Shown here piece by piece: positions 1-9,392 of a stretch of 64,000 nucleotides of DNA. How positions within the stretch are numbered: position 1 is the first letter of the stretch; each line of letters begins with the position of its first letter. The notes beneath the pieces were generated by a model. It did no database searches and had not been told where the DNA came from. It saw only the letters and a list, made by a program, of their open reading frames with translations. The position numbers and the translations under genes were made by a program. Source of the stretch: Blastopirellula marina (GTDB lineage Bacteria; Planctomycetota; Planctomycetia; Pirellulales; Pirellulaceae); the NCBI RefSeq assembly GCF_002967715.1, contig NZ_PUIA01000057.1, positions 62,001 through 126,000 of the forward strand, given 5' to 3'.

Positions 1-1314
1 GGCATTCAGCCTGGTACCGAATGTGGGCAAGGCTTTAAAATCGACCATCAGCCCCACAAGCCGATCCTTGGGAACGAATAGCAATTTCTGACTTTGCCAC
101 GTGTCGCAGTCTTCTCGCGGAAATGCTTCCAGCCCCATGGTTCCCAGAGGGCCTAACAGACAAGGCAAGCCGAACTTGCCGTCATAGTAATCCACCTCAC
201 CAAACGCGTTGACCAACACCTTGCCGGACTCTTGCAAGGCAGTGCTTCCGAGCTTGGGAACGATCGTGTTTCTTGGATCTGGCTGGGGCAAGTAATTAGC
301 ATCGAAGCTAATTATACGCTGTTGGGGAATTCCAGTGCCGTCGTCGCCAGACACTACCTTCAATAGCGCAACCGCCGGAGCAACCTTTTTGGCCAGGTCC
401 GGCCCGCGGAGGAAGTCGTCAGACTCAGGTGGAATACGATACTTTAGCTTATTCCTCTCGAGCAGTCGGCGAACGTCATTCGCGGTAACAGCCAGGCCAA
501 CATTGGAAATCCCATCTCCCGACAAAAGCGCCTTCGCAACACCGGCGACGTGTCCCTTCTCGGTAACAACAGGGCCACCACTGTTTCCGGGGTTCACAAC
601 CGCATCGAGCTGAAAGCTTTGACTTCCATCGGTTGGACCAATACCCGAGACCGTACCTCGGCTGATCTTCAGGCTCTCGCCGAGAACTGTCGAAAGAGGA
701 TAGCCTACCACTCGAACTTCTTCGGCCAACTCAATCTTACTAGAGTCCATTATCGGCAAAGGCGTCAGATTGTCGGCGTCAATCCGCAGCAATGCGAGAT
801 CGTTAGAGAAGTCGAAATCGATCACTTTGGCCGGGTACTGCTTGTTATCGAGATGCACCATGACCGACTTCGAACCTTCCACCACGTGGGCACACGTTAT
901 CAGGAAACCATCAGGGCGAACGACAAACGCGGTGCCGCTCCCTTCAACACTCTTTTCCTTCTGGTCAGGGGTAAGAGTTGACGGCTTCAGCGAGGTAATA
1001 TTCTGAACGATATTACCGGCAAAGCCAAAAAACGTGCCTTGTATGTTCGATTGATAGTGGAACTCATATCCGATGGCCTTTCCAGTATCCAAATTGTATT
1101 GCAACTGGGTCTTCGGAGTCGAATACTCACGCTGCTTGGCATAGCTGGGGGCGGTTCCAAATTCGGAACTCTCAACTGTTGCGGGCGTCTGTGCAGGATC
1201 TTGTGCATCAACCTTGTTCGAGTTGTTGGCGATCAGCGTCAAAGCAATACCGAAAGGAGCCAACCAGGCGATGCAGATTCGTAGCCGTGTGCGGAAATTG
1301 ATTTGGTCGATCAT
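1..1314 (-). CDS. Trypsin-like serine protease, partial (runs off left edge)
   Basis: The minus strand is open from an ATG at 1314 to base 1 without a stop, giving 438 visible residues. An N-terminal hydrophobic stretch (about residues 12-30, ending near VDAQ) looks like a signal peptide or anchor. A chymotrypsin-fold protease follows at about residues 120-265. All three catalytic residues are visible: His143 in ITCAHVV, Asp172 in DFSNDLALL and Ser245 in NPGNSGGPVV. This is the DegP/HtrA-like S1C pattern, but no PDZ domain is seen in the visible part. Residues about 275-438 form a second region I do not recognise, so substrates are unknown. It is probably secreted or periplasmic. The C-terminus lies outside the window. 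Confidence 0.88.
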   Translation of the reverse strand, partial: MIDQINFRTRLRICIAWLAPFGIALTLIANNSNKVDAQDPAQTPATVESSEFGTAPSYAKQREYSTPKTQLQYNLDTGKAIGYEFHYQSNIQGTFFGFAGNIVQNITSLKPSTLTPDQKEKSVEGSGTAFVVRPDGFLITCAHVVEGSKSVMVHLDNKQYPAKVIDFDFSNDLALLRIDADNLTPLPIMDSSKIELAEEVRVVGYPLSTVLGESLKISRGTVSGIGPTDGSQSFQLDAVVNPGNSGGPVVTEKGHVAGVAKALLSGDGISNVGLAVTANDVRRLLERNKLKYRIPPESDDFLRGPDLAKKVAPAVALLKVVSGDDGTGIPQQRIISFDANYLPQPDPRNTIVPKLGSTALQESGKVLVNAFGEVDYYDGKFGLPCLLGPLGTMGLEAFPREDCDTWQSQKLLFVPKDRLVGLMVDFKALPTFGTRLNA

Positions 1315-1381
1315 GTGTTGCCGTTGACCCGTTCGAGTAAACCAAGCGATAAGAAACAGGATCCGTAGAATCAGTTACGAA

Positions 1382-2629
1382 TTACTTACGTGACGTTGAA
1401 TATCGAAAGACTTGTAGATCTTGCCCAGCCGAACTTCCAATGGCCGCGACATGTTGGTTATCTGGTGAACACGCCAGCGTTTGGACGTAACCGTGCGAGC
1501 CCGTATCGAAGACATTGATGCGGTTCTGCTTTCGCAGATCCCACACGTTTACCTTTGCTCTGGCTCCGGAAAGAATCTTCTGTGCGTCGGGAGCAAACTG
1601 GATCGTCCATTGAATCTCTCGGTCTTGTAGCAGAAAGCCCTTACCCGACTTCGTATCCCACACATGGATCGCGTAGAGATTACTGACGGCAACCTTACGA
1701 CCATCGGGCGAAATTGCGACGTCATGTGCAGAAGTGCTGACTAAATCCATCGCCTGAATCGCTTCCCCTTCTTCCAGGTCGAACAGCACTAGCTGCGCCC
1801 CATCGGAACCGAGAGCCTGCTTTCCGCTGCGTGTGATAAAACTGGCTCGTACCGCTCCGTCGAATACAGGAAACGAATGAATCTCTTCCCCAGTTTCCAA
1901 CTCCCAGTACTTGAGCGTTTTGTCACTTCCGCCGGACACGACCTTCTTTCCATCCTGGGATACCGAGATGGTTTTGATCTCGCCGTTGTGCCCTACAAAC
2001 TGGCTGACCTGTTCGAGTTGGCCTGACGGATCAACATTCCAGACAATGATTCGCCCGGAGTACCCTCCGACGATCAGCTTCGAGTTATCTGGCGTGAACA
2101 GGCAACAGGTCAGTTGTCCCAATGCATCGAGATCGTCAAGCTTGATCAACGTTTGAGATTCGCTTACCCCAAACAGCAAGAGGGTTTTATCCTGTTTGCC
2201 AGCGGCCAGGAGTCCGCCGTTGCCAGAAAAGGCCAACGACTTGACCGACCATCCCATGTCCTCAAAGCGACGGACTTCGCCCGAGCCCACGCCTTCAGGA
2301 GCTTTGATATCAACAAACTGCGGCTTGACCTGGGCTTTGGCACTGCTTGTTCCAACGGAACGTTTCGGGGCAAGTTCAGGATGCGACTCGAAATACTTCG
2401 AGACGTCTGGCTTGCTGCTTAAGAACTCTAAGTCTGGCGAGCTGAGAATCTCGATCGGGACAGAGACAATATCGCCATCCCCTTTTTCGAGATAGACCTT
2501 CCCGTTCTTAAACGAGATAAACTCCGCTTCCGTTTTATGAGTGCCAGACTTGTCCGACCACTCCCGAGCATTCAGGCGATCGATACCGATCGCCATAAAT
2601 ACCAAGACTAAAAACAAGATAGTTCTCAA
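1382..2629 (-). CDS. Secreted WD40-repeat protein with N-terminal SHD1 domain
   Basis: A 415-residue protein. The first codon is TTG; starting there gives a typical signal peptide (hydrophobic residues 2-18, then a REW mature start), whereas the next ATG at residue 12 would cut it, so TTG is preferred. Residues about 22-75 resemble the SLA1-homology domain 1 (W-D-x-G-x-x-x-x-A-x-F pattern) often placed before repeats in planctomycetes. Residues about 120-410 hold WD40 blades, recognisable by VAFSPDG-like and W-D/W-E motifs (for example IVWNVD, LKYWELETG, IHVWDTKSG). It is probably a protein-binding scaffold. No enzyme residues are seen and the partner is unknown. Confidence 0.85.
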   Translation of the reverse strand: MRTILFLVLVFMAIGIDRLNAREWSDKSGTHKTEAEFISFKNGKVYLEKGDGDIVSVPIEILSSPDLEFLSSKPDVSKYFESHPELAPKRSVGTSSAKAQVKPQFVDIKAPEGVGSGEVRRFEDMGWSVKSLAFSGNGGLLAAGKQDKTLLLFGVSESQTLIKLDDLDALGQLTCCLFTPDNSKLIVGGYSGRIIVWNVDPSGQLEQVSQFVGHNGEIKTISVSQDGKKVVSGGSDKTLKYWELETGEEIHSFPVFDGAVRASFITRSGKQALGSDGAQLVLFDLEEGEAIQAMDLVSTSAHDVAISPDGRKVAVSNLYAIHVWDTKSGKGFLLQDREIQWTIQFAPDAQKILSGARAKVNVWDLRKQNRINVFDTGSHGYVQTLACSPDNQHVAAIGSSAGQDLQVFRYSTSRK

Positions 2630-2776
2630 GATGAGTGCCCCGTAAGCTGTGAATGGTTACCTCTAACAGGTGACCATAGACTACCTTTCCAGGCCGACCG
2701 ATTCAAGCATTTTCGCTGATGGGTCGCCCCTCCAAAGGAGTTAGAGCGTACGGGGCCTTTTTCTGAGGGAAATCGA

Positions 2777-3688
2777 TCAAAGCGAGGCTTGAATCTGCTT
2801 GATCGACGCCGCGATTTTCTCTTGGATCGATGCTGCTGGCTCGGAAAGCAGTGGCGAAACAGGCCCGGTCTGGGCGATACCAGCCAACTCAGTCGCACGA
2901 TGTAGAATCGTAATCGGACCGAGCGAGTCACGCAGTTGTTCCAGCGGGAGGAACTTTTCGCGGATCGTCTCGGCCTGCTCGAAATCGCCGGCCTGAATCG
3001 CGTGCAGCAGATCCATCGAAAGCTTCGGGAAGACACAACCGCATCCGGTTGTAAAACCACCCAGCTTGAAATCTCGCATGTGCACTATCGCAGGCTGGTC
3101 ACCCAAGCCGCTCAATATCAGTTTCGTGTCGATCTTGCCGGTCAATTCACTGAGGTATTTGTCCTGCGTGTAGTCTTCGCGAACCACCGCATACTTGATC
3201 GCGGAAATCAAACCGTCATCGACCAGCGAGGTCGCATCGTCCGCAGTCATCACGCCGTCGTATTTCAGATACAGCACGATTGGCTTGCCGATTCTCTCGG
3301 ACAGATGACGCACACCAGTGGCGAAGCCCGCAGAGGTGATCACGTCGCGTTGCGGCAAGACCATCACGGTCGGGAAATCAAAATCTTTCAGCACGTCGGC
3401 CTGGTCCATCATCGTTCCGTAGGCAGGTCCTACGGCGGGAATGACCAGGGTCTTTTCGGCAGCCAACTCGCTGACCAGTTCCAAAGCCGTTCGGTACTCA
3501 GCCAGTGTCAGGTGATAGAAGATCGCATTGCCACCATACAGCAGCGTGGTGATTCCACCCTGTTCGATGTGACGGATGATCTTTTCATTCTCTGCCCGAC
3601 TTAGCGAACCATCAGCACTTCGAGCAAGGGAAGGAACCGCCCAAACGGAACGAGCAATTGTTTCAGTAGTTAATAATTGAGTATCCAT
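2777..3688 (-). CDS. DapA/NanA-family class I aldolase or lyase (sugar-acid operon)
   Basis: A 303-residue TIM-barrel protein of the dihydrodipicolinate synthase / N-acetylneuraminate lyase superfamily. The Schiff-base lysine appears in SAIKYAVVRED and the catalytic tyrosine in LYLKYDG. The usual carboxylate-binding GTTGE motif is replaced by GGNAIFY, so the substrate is probably not the standard pyruvate pair. It lies 28 bp downstream of an IlvD/Edd dehydratase and behind a GntP permease, which suggests cleavage or dehydration of a 2-keto-3-deoxy sugar acid. A true DapA role is unlikely given this context and the changed motif. The start is an ATG at 3688. Confidence 0.8.
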   Translation of the reverse strand: MDTQLLTTETIARSVWAVPSLARSADGSLSRAENEKIIRHIEQGGITTLLYGGNAIFYHLTLAEYRTALELVSELAAEKTLVIPAVGPAYGTMMDQADVLKDFDFPTVMVLPQRDVITSAGFATGVRHLSERIGKPIVLYLKYDGVMTADDATSLVDDGLISAIKYAVVREDYTQDKYLSELTGKIDTKLILSGLGDQPAIVHMRDFKLGGFTTGCGCVFPKLSMDLLHAIQAGDFEQAETIREKFLPLEQLRDSLGPITILHRATELAGIAQTGPVSPLLSEPAASIQEKIAASIKQIQASL

Positions 3689-3716
3689 GGCCTATCGCAA
3701 TTCCTGATAATGGCTT

Positions 3717-5447
3717 TTAGTAAATTTCGGGATCAGGCGTATCTTCGCCGTGATGCAGGAAGTCAAAGTCGCATCCGGCATCGGCCTGGGTAACGTGCTT
3801 GAGGAACATCGCACCGTACCCACGCTGATATTTCGGTTTTGGAGCCGACCAACTCTTGCGTCTCTCGGCCAGTTCCTGGTCATCCACCAGAAGATTGAGC
3901 CGTCGTTGTTCAATGCTTAGCTGAATCATGTCTCCGTTGCGTACCAAGGCTAAGGGACCACCGACAGCGGCTTCGGGAGCCACATGCAGGACACACGTTC
4001 CGTAGCTCGTTCCGCTCATACGAGCGTCAGAGATTCGCACCAGGTCGCGGACACCCTGCTTTAGCAGATGATCTGGAATTGGCAACATTCCCCACTCCGG
4101 AAAACCAGGCCCACCTTGGGGACCAGCATTCCGCAGGATAAGAACCGAATCGGCGTTGATACCGGAATCGGGATCATTGAGCTTCGCTTTCAGCTCGGCG
4201 TAGGTATCAAACACAACCGCCGGTCCCGTGTGCTCCAGCAGTCGTGGCGATGCGGCAGTCGGTTTGATGATGCAGCCTGATGGCGAGAGATTTCCCCGCA
4301 GTACGAACGTGCCACCAGTCGGCGAGATTGGATCCTCGGTCGATCGAATGATATCGGGATCGATCACCTCAGCACGTGCGATATTCTCGGCGATGGTCGA
4401 ACCATTCACGGTCCGGCAATTTCCTTGAATGTGCTTCCCTAGTTGCTTGAGCAGCGCGCACAATCCGCCAGCATCGAAGAAGTCTTCCATTAAAAACTTC
4501 CCAGCGGGACGAATATTCGCCAAGACTGGCGTCGTGCGCGAGAGTTCGTCAAATCGCTCGAGCGTCAAATCAAACCCGGCACGTCGAGCCATCGCAATAA
4601 TATGCACGATAGCGTTTGTTGACCCACCGATCGCCATGCTGGTGACAATTGCGTTGTCAAACGACTCGGCCGTCAATAAGTCGGACGGGCAAAGCTTCTC
4701 TTGGGCTAACTCCACGGCTCGTCGCCCTGTGGCAACCGCCAGACGAGAGTGTTCGGAAATTACGGCAGGCACCGAGGAAGCACCCGGCAGCGTCAGCCCC
4801 ATCGACTCGGCGATGGCAGACATAGTCGACGCGGTTCCCATCGTCATGCACGTACCGGCCGAGCGAGCGATGCAGTTCTCGATCTCACCCCACGCTTCAT
4901 CACATAGATTACCGGCGCGGCGTTCGTCCCAATATTTCCAGGCATCACTGCCACTGCCGAGTGTTTGATCTTTCCAACGAGCTTTCAGCATCGGGCCAGC
5001 CGGTAGAAAGATCGCCGGCAAGTTAGCTGAAATGGCCCCCATGATCATCGCTGGGACAGTCTTGTCACAGCCACCCATCAGAACAGCCGCATCCACCGGA
5101 TGGCAGCGAAGTGCTTCTTCGGTTTCCATCGCCAGCAGATTGCGATAGAGCATTGTCGTGGGCTTCATCATCATTTCGCCCAGCGACATCACCGGTATTT
5201 CCACCGGAAACCCGCCCATCTGCCAGATACCGCGTTTCACCTCTTGCACGCGTTCGGGGAAATGCGAATGGCACGTGTTGAGGTCGCTCCAGGTATTCAG
5301 AATCGCGACGACCGGTTTGCCGCGATAATCCTGGTCGTCGTATCCCATCCCTTTCAGTCGCGATCGGTGCCCGAACCCGCGTAGGGAGTCCGGATCAAAC
5401 CAGCGGCCACTGCGAAGTTCCGATTCGTCTGACGGGTTGGATGCCAT
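3717..5447 (-). CDS. IlvD/Edd-family dehydratase (probable sugar-acid dehydratase)
   Basis: A 576-residue dehydratase of the IlvD/Edd family, which removes water from 2,3-dihydroxy acids using an Fe-S cluster. The three cluster cysteines are visible: Cys59 in NTCHSHF, Cys127 in GGCDKTVPA and Cys200 in SAGTCMTMGTAS. The GGSTNAIVHI motif is also present. Length and motifs fit the L-arabinonate/D-xylonate dehydratase branch better than biosynthetic IlvD. The flanking GntP transporter and DapA-family aldolase support a catabolic role: import a sugar acid, dehydrate it to a 2-keto-3-deoxy acid, then cleave it. The exact sugar cannot be read from sequence. The start is an ATG at 5447. Confidence 0.88.
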   Translation of the reverse strand: MASNPSDESELRSGRWFDPDSLRGFGHRSRLKGMGYDDQDYRGKPVVAILNTWSDLNTCHSHFPERVQEVKRGIWQMGGFPVEIPVMSLGEMMMKPTTMLYRNLLAMETEEALRCHPVDAAVLMGGCDKTVPAMIMGAISANLPAIFLPAGPMLKARWKDQTLGSGSDAWKYWDERRAGNLCDEAWGEIENCIARSAGTCMTMGTASTMSAIAESMGLTLPGASSVPAVISEHSRLAVATGRRAVELAQEKLCPSDLLTAESFDNAIVTSMAIGGSTNAIVHIIAMARRAGFDLTLERFDELSRTTPVLANIRPAGKFLMEDFFDAGGLCALLKQLGKHIQGNCRTVNGSTIAENIARAEVIDPDIIRSTEDPISPTGGTFVLRGNLSPSGCIIKPTAASPRLLEHTGPAVVFDTYAELKAKLNDPDSGINADSVLILRNAGPQGGPGFPEWGMLPIPDHLLKQGVRDLVRISDARMSGTSYGTCVLHVAPEAAVGGPLALVRNGDMIQLSIEQRRLNLLVDDQELAERRKSWSAPKPKYQRGYGAMFLKHVTQADAGCDFDFLHHGEDTPDPEIY

Positions 5448-5502
5448 CGATCAATCAATCTGCGGGGGAGGTTTGCGAAGCACGGTGGGCATTCGCGGTG
5501 AG

Positions 5503-7149
5503 TTAAGCCAGTGGAATGAGGATAGCAAAAACAAGGGTCGCCAGAAACGACACCAACCCCATGATGGTCAACAAGACGCTAAACGTTTTCAGGGTTTCCT
5601 TTTCGGTGAAACCACTCATGCGGCTAATGACCCAAAAGCCGCTATCGTTCATCCATGGAAGGGGCTTCGATCCACAACCAATCGCCAGGGCCAGATAAAC
5701 GGGGTGGAAAGGCAATCCGATCTGCATGGCAACCGGCACGACAATCCCAATGGCCGTTATCATGGCCACCGTTGCCGAACCCTGAATCACGCGAATGATC
5801 GCTGTAATCATGAAGGCCGTCACCAACAGGCCTGTCCCCCCCACGGTACTTGGCAGCGAGTCGGCGATCGCGGCACCAATATTCGTTTGACGAATGACCT
5901 CACCAAACGCACCCCCGGCGCAAGTGATCAGGACGACTACGCCCCCTTCACTGAGGGCCTTCTGCACCGACTTGCTGAGACCAACCCAGGTCATCGCTGG
6001 CTTGCAAAACAAGGTAGCCAGTGCCAAAAGCGCTCCGATCGACAACGCAATGTTCTTGTCGCCAAGGAAGGAGATCGCCGTGATCCAGATCTCGCTGGTC
6101 GATGCCGGCAAAGCGGTTTGGCTGACCGTTTTCAGTCCTAGCAACAAAATCGGAATTACGATCGGTAAAACGGAAAACCAAAAACTAGGCAGATCACTTT
6201 CGTCGTTGGGCTCTTCGGCAATCGCTTCTTCCGCTTCAATCCGAAGGGGAATCTGCCACCGCCGATTCGCCCAGAGCATATAGAAGTAGCCTGCGATGAC
6301 CCCCCAGATACCGACACCAATCCCTCCGAGAATCATCGCACCGATGCTCACATTCAGTTCGGTCGCTACGAACAACGGCCCAGGCGTCGGTGGAACAAGG
6401 GAGTGTGCCAGGGTTCCCCCGACCACGATCGACAACACGTATTTCAAATAGTCTTTACCGGATCTCTGAGCCATGGCCTGGGCCAGCGGCAGCATCAGAA
6501 AGAAAACCGTGTCAAAGAAGACCGGAATCGCCAAAACGAAACTACTGACGACAAAGGCCAGTGCCGTCCAGCGTTCCCCCATCGCATGTCGAATACCATA
6601 GACAATCCGCTCAGCCGCCCCGCTCGATAGCAAACATTGACCAATGATCGACGCCATGGCGATCAGAATCCCTATTTTGCCAAACGTCGAACCTAAGGCA
6701 TTCGCCACCCGGTTGATCGCGCTGCTGCCTGACAATTGCTTAGCTTCTCGATACGTGTCCTGAGAAACAAACCGGGCACCGGCCAGATCGATATCATTTG
6801 GCAATTCATGGGCGACGAACGCTCTGGTAACGTTGTCCTCTTCGGCAAATCGGTCGACCCATACCACTAGGGGCTCTTGTTTGGCTCCTCCATCTGGTGA
6901 ATTGAAGGTGATGTAATACGCACCAGGCTTTTTGGGCAGCCCTTCCTCGACATCGGACAGCACGATCTGGTTTCCCTGAACCTCGGAAATACCAGAGGTC
7001 AAGCGATGTAGCACACTTTGCGAGACGGAAAGGGGGCTGGTTGCTGCTGCGACTGCCAAAGCCCCCAAAAATAACGCGAGAAAGGCATGCATCCGTAAGA
7101 AGAGAACGCCACAGATGACGATCACCATTCCTAGAACAATCGCGAGCAT
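5503..7149 (-). CDS. GntP-family gluconate/sugar-acid:H+ symporter with inserted domain
   Basis: A polytopic membrane protein of the GntP family. Family regions include LVPPTPGPLFVA and the C-terminal GCGSKPLPWMNDSGFW stretch. I place the start at the ATG at 7149 (548 residues), just before the first membrane helix. An upstream TTG at 7200 would add 17 polar residues. Family members are usually about 440-450 residues. The extra length is a soluble insert of about 100 residues after the first two helices (roughly residues 55-150, containing KKPGAYYITFNSPDGG), probably extracytoplasmic. It is first in a minus-strand operon with the dehydratase and aldolase. Confidence 0.85.
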   Translation of the reverse strand: MLAIVLGMVIVICGVLFLRMHAFLALFLGALAVAAATSPLSVSQSVLHRLTSGISEVQGNQIVLSDVEEGLPKKPGAYYITFNSPDGGAKQEPLVVWVDRFAEEDNVTRAFVAHELPNDIDLAGARFVSQDTYREAKQLSGSSAINRVANALGSTFGKIGILIAMASIIGQCLLSSGAAERIVYGIRHAMGERWTALAFVVSSFVLAIPVFFDTVFFLMLPLAQAMAQRSGKDYLKYVLSIVVGGTLAHSLVPPTPGPLFVATELNVSIGAMILGGIGVGIWGVIAGYFYMLWANRRWQIPLRIEAEEAIAEEPNDESDLPSFWFSVLPIVIPILLLGLKTVSQTALPASTSEIWITAISFLGDKNIALSIGALLALATLFCKPAMTWVGLSKSVQKALSEGGVVVLITCAGGAFGEVIRQTNIGAAIADSLPSTVGGTGLLVTAFMITAIIRVIQGSATVAMITAIGIVVPVAMQIGLPFHPVYLALAIGCGSKPLPWMNDSGFWVISRMSGFTEKETLKTFSVLLTIMGLVSFLATLVFAILIPLA

Positions 7150-7589
7150 ATCTTGGCTGGCCTGATTTGTTATAAGGACCGATAGGGAGGAGGAAACCAA
7201 GGAGGGACGAACGGCACAGCTTTCGTATTCCCATATTCGGATGCTGGAAATACTCGCCGTCGATGCCAGAAGTTATCAGATAGGAAGGAGTTGCACAATT
7301 CCCGAGACCTTCCCTTTGACGCATTCTCAGCCATTGACCTCAACTGAACGGTAGCCACTTTAACAATAAATACGATGGCTAATATGGTGCGTCATCTTCC
7401 AATATTACGGGCTTAGGAAAACCTGACCAAAATCTCTCAGGAAGCCTTCAAAAGAGAACACTTGCCTGAGATGATCATCACTACAACGAAAATGAGACAC
7501 CCTTTTGCTTAGCATCGGCGAGTTCGCAACCCCCTCGAAATACGGCGTAAAGAAGCCCTAATTACGCTGTTCAACTATTGGAATTGGTA
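7150..7589. other. Divergent intergenic region (gntP-like / malQ)
   Basis: This stretch separates the minus-strand sugar-acid operon from plus-strand malQ and must hold both promoters. No convincing gene is present. Two dyads are visible: a perfect 10-bp palindrome GATGATCATC at 7470-7479, and an imperfect repeat around 7379-7407 (TAATATGG against CCAATATTA). Either could be an operator. I could not assign -35/-10 boxes with confidence. Confidence 0.4.
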
Positions 7590-9131
7590 ATGATGTCAGA
7601 CGATGGTTCGGTGAGTCATATCCCTCCCTTTCCCGATGGATATCGCGGTGCGGGAATCTTGCTCCACGTGACCTCCTTGCCTGGGCCATACGGGATTGGA
7701 GACTTCGGTCCCGAGGCCATCCGCTGGATCGACTTGCTGCACGAAAAAGGTCAATCGTGGTGGCAAGTCTTACCCTTGGGGCCAACTGGGCGCGGCGGTT
7801 CCCCCTACCTGCCCCTTTCGTCATTTGCCATCAACGAAATCCTGGTAAGCCCCGATTGGCTGATCGAAGACGGGTGGATCTCCCCGTCGGACGTAGAAAC
7901 TCACATTCCTGAAGGCAAAGTCGATTTCGAGAACGTTACGACCTTCAAGTACGACCTACTGGAAAAAGCCTGGGCGAGTTTTCAACAGGCGACGGCAGAA
8001 CAACAGGCAAGCTTTCAGGAATTTTGCGATCACCATGCCCACTGGCTGGAAGACTACGCACTCTTCCGTGCGCTGAAGGTGAAATTTGACGACGCCGATT
8101 TCCTGACTTGGCCACATGATCTTGTGAATCGCGATCGCAGTGCCATCGACGAAGCTCATGAGGAACTCGCTACATCGGTCCGCAAGTTTCGCTTCTACCA
8201 GTTTTTGATGGCGGGGCATGCGGGACGCGTGCGAGATCATGCCCGGGCAAAGCATGTCCGCATTGTCGGGGACGTTCCGATTTATGTTTCCGCCGAATCA
8301 AGCGAGGCATGGGCAAACCCCAGTTTGTTTATGTTAGACGAAGACAAGCGTCCCAAGTTTGTCGCTGGAGTTCCGCCAGACTACTTTAGTTCCCTCGGTC
8401 AACTTTGGGGCAATCCTGTTTACAACTGGGAAGCACATCGACGCAACGGCTTCCGTTGGTTCATCGATCGCCTGCAATCGCTACTGGAATATGCCGACGC
8501 GATTCGATTAGATCACTTCCGAGGCTTCGCCGCTGCCTGGAATGTACCGGCCGAAGCCACCACGGCCGTCGACGGGGCTTGGGTCCCTGGTCCTGGTGCC
8601 GAACTGTTCGAGGCCATCCAGGCGGAACTTGGTTCGTTGCCGTACATCGTCGAAGATCTAGGAACAATCACGAAAGACGTGTACGAACTTCGCGATCAAT
8701 TTGACCTTCCGGGAACGCTGGTGTTGCAGTTCGCTTTCGATGGCGATCCCAACAACTTCTACCTGCCCGAAAACTACAAACACAACGCCGTCGTCTACAC
8801 CGGCACGCACGACAATGCGACAACCCGGCAATGGTACGACGAGTTGCCCGAGTCGGCCCGCGAGGTCGTCTGGCGAATGCTCAACATTGAACCCGTCACG
8901 CCAGATGACGTGGCCTGGCAATTGATTCGTACGGCCTGGTCTTCCGATGCTGCGTTGGCAATCGCACCGCTACAGGACGTACTCAATCTCGGCAGCGAAG
9001 CGCGAATGAATGTTCCCGGCGAGGCAGACGGAAACTGGGACTGGCGCTGCCCCAGCGAACTACTGGAAAGCGATTACTTCACCCGTTTGAAAGAAGTAAC
9101 AGAACAAACCGATCGCGTCGAGAAACTCTAA
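7590..9131 (+). CDS. malQ: 4-alpha-glucanotransferase (amylomaltase, GH77)
   Basis: A GH77 enzyme that transfers alpha-1,4-glucan segments in maltodextrin and glycogen metabolism; cytoplasmic. From the ATG at 7590 it is 513 residues, normal for the family. Catalytic residues are visible: nucleophile Asp308 in IRLDHFRGF, acid/base Glu355 in IVEDLG and Asp408 in GTHDNATT. The N-terminal GILLHVTSLPGPYGIGDFG and the GDVPIYV motif are also typical. A TTG at 7578 and an ATG at 7593 are alternative starts; no strong ribosome binding site separates them. It stands upstream of pgi and a class I aldolase, forming a sugar-processing group. Confidence 0.95.
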   Translation: MMSDDGSVSHIPPFPDGYRGAGILLHVTSLPGPYGIGDFGPEAIRWIDLLHEKGQSWWQVLPLGPTGRGGSPYLPLSSFAINEILVSPDWLIEDGWISPSDVETHIPEGKVDFENVTTFKYDLLEKAWASFQQATAEQQASFQEFCDHHAHWLEDYALFRALKVKFDDADFLTWPHDLVNRDRSAIDEAHEELATSVRKFRFYQFLMAGHAGRVRDHARAKHVRIVGDVPIYVSAESSEAWANPSLFMLDEDKRPKFVAGVPPDYFSSLGQLWGNPVYNWEAHRRNGFRWFIDRLQSLLEYADAIRLDHFRGFAAAWNVPAEATTAVDGAWVPGPGAELFEAIQAELGSLPYIVEDLGTITKDVYELRDQFDLPGTLVLQFAFDGDPNNFYLPENYKHNAVVYTGTHDNATTRQWYDELPESAREVVWRMLNIEPVTPDDVAWQLIRTAWSSDAALAIAPLQDVLNLGSEARMNVPGEADGNWDWRCPSELLESDYFTRLKEVTEQTDRVEKL

Positions 9132-9392
9132 CGTCCTCGACATGCATTCATTTACGACGTCGGGAACCACCCTTCTCGTTTCTCACAGGCGTCACACAAT
9201 CTTCATCAACTGCAATCGCCGGCAGGTTGCGGTTTTGTCAAGTCTCTTCGCCCCTGCGTGATTTTCGCTCCACTGGTAGCCAATCCCACAAAGGTTATCT
9301 TGGTGATTAGAGGGAAGTCTGTTCGTCGACTTCTCTCATCGAATATGGTCAATTGGAAGTATCGCCCAGGCTTGAACGACAAGGAATACATG

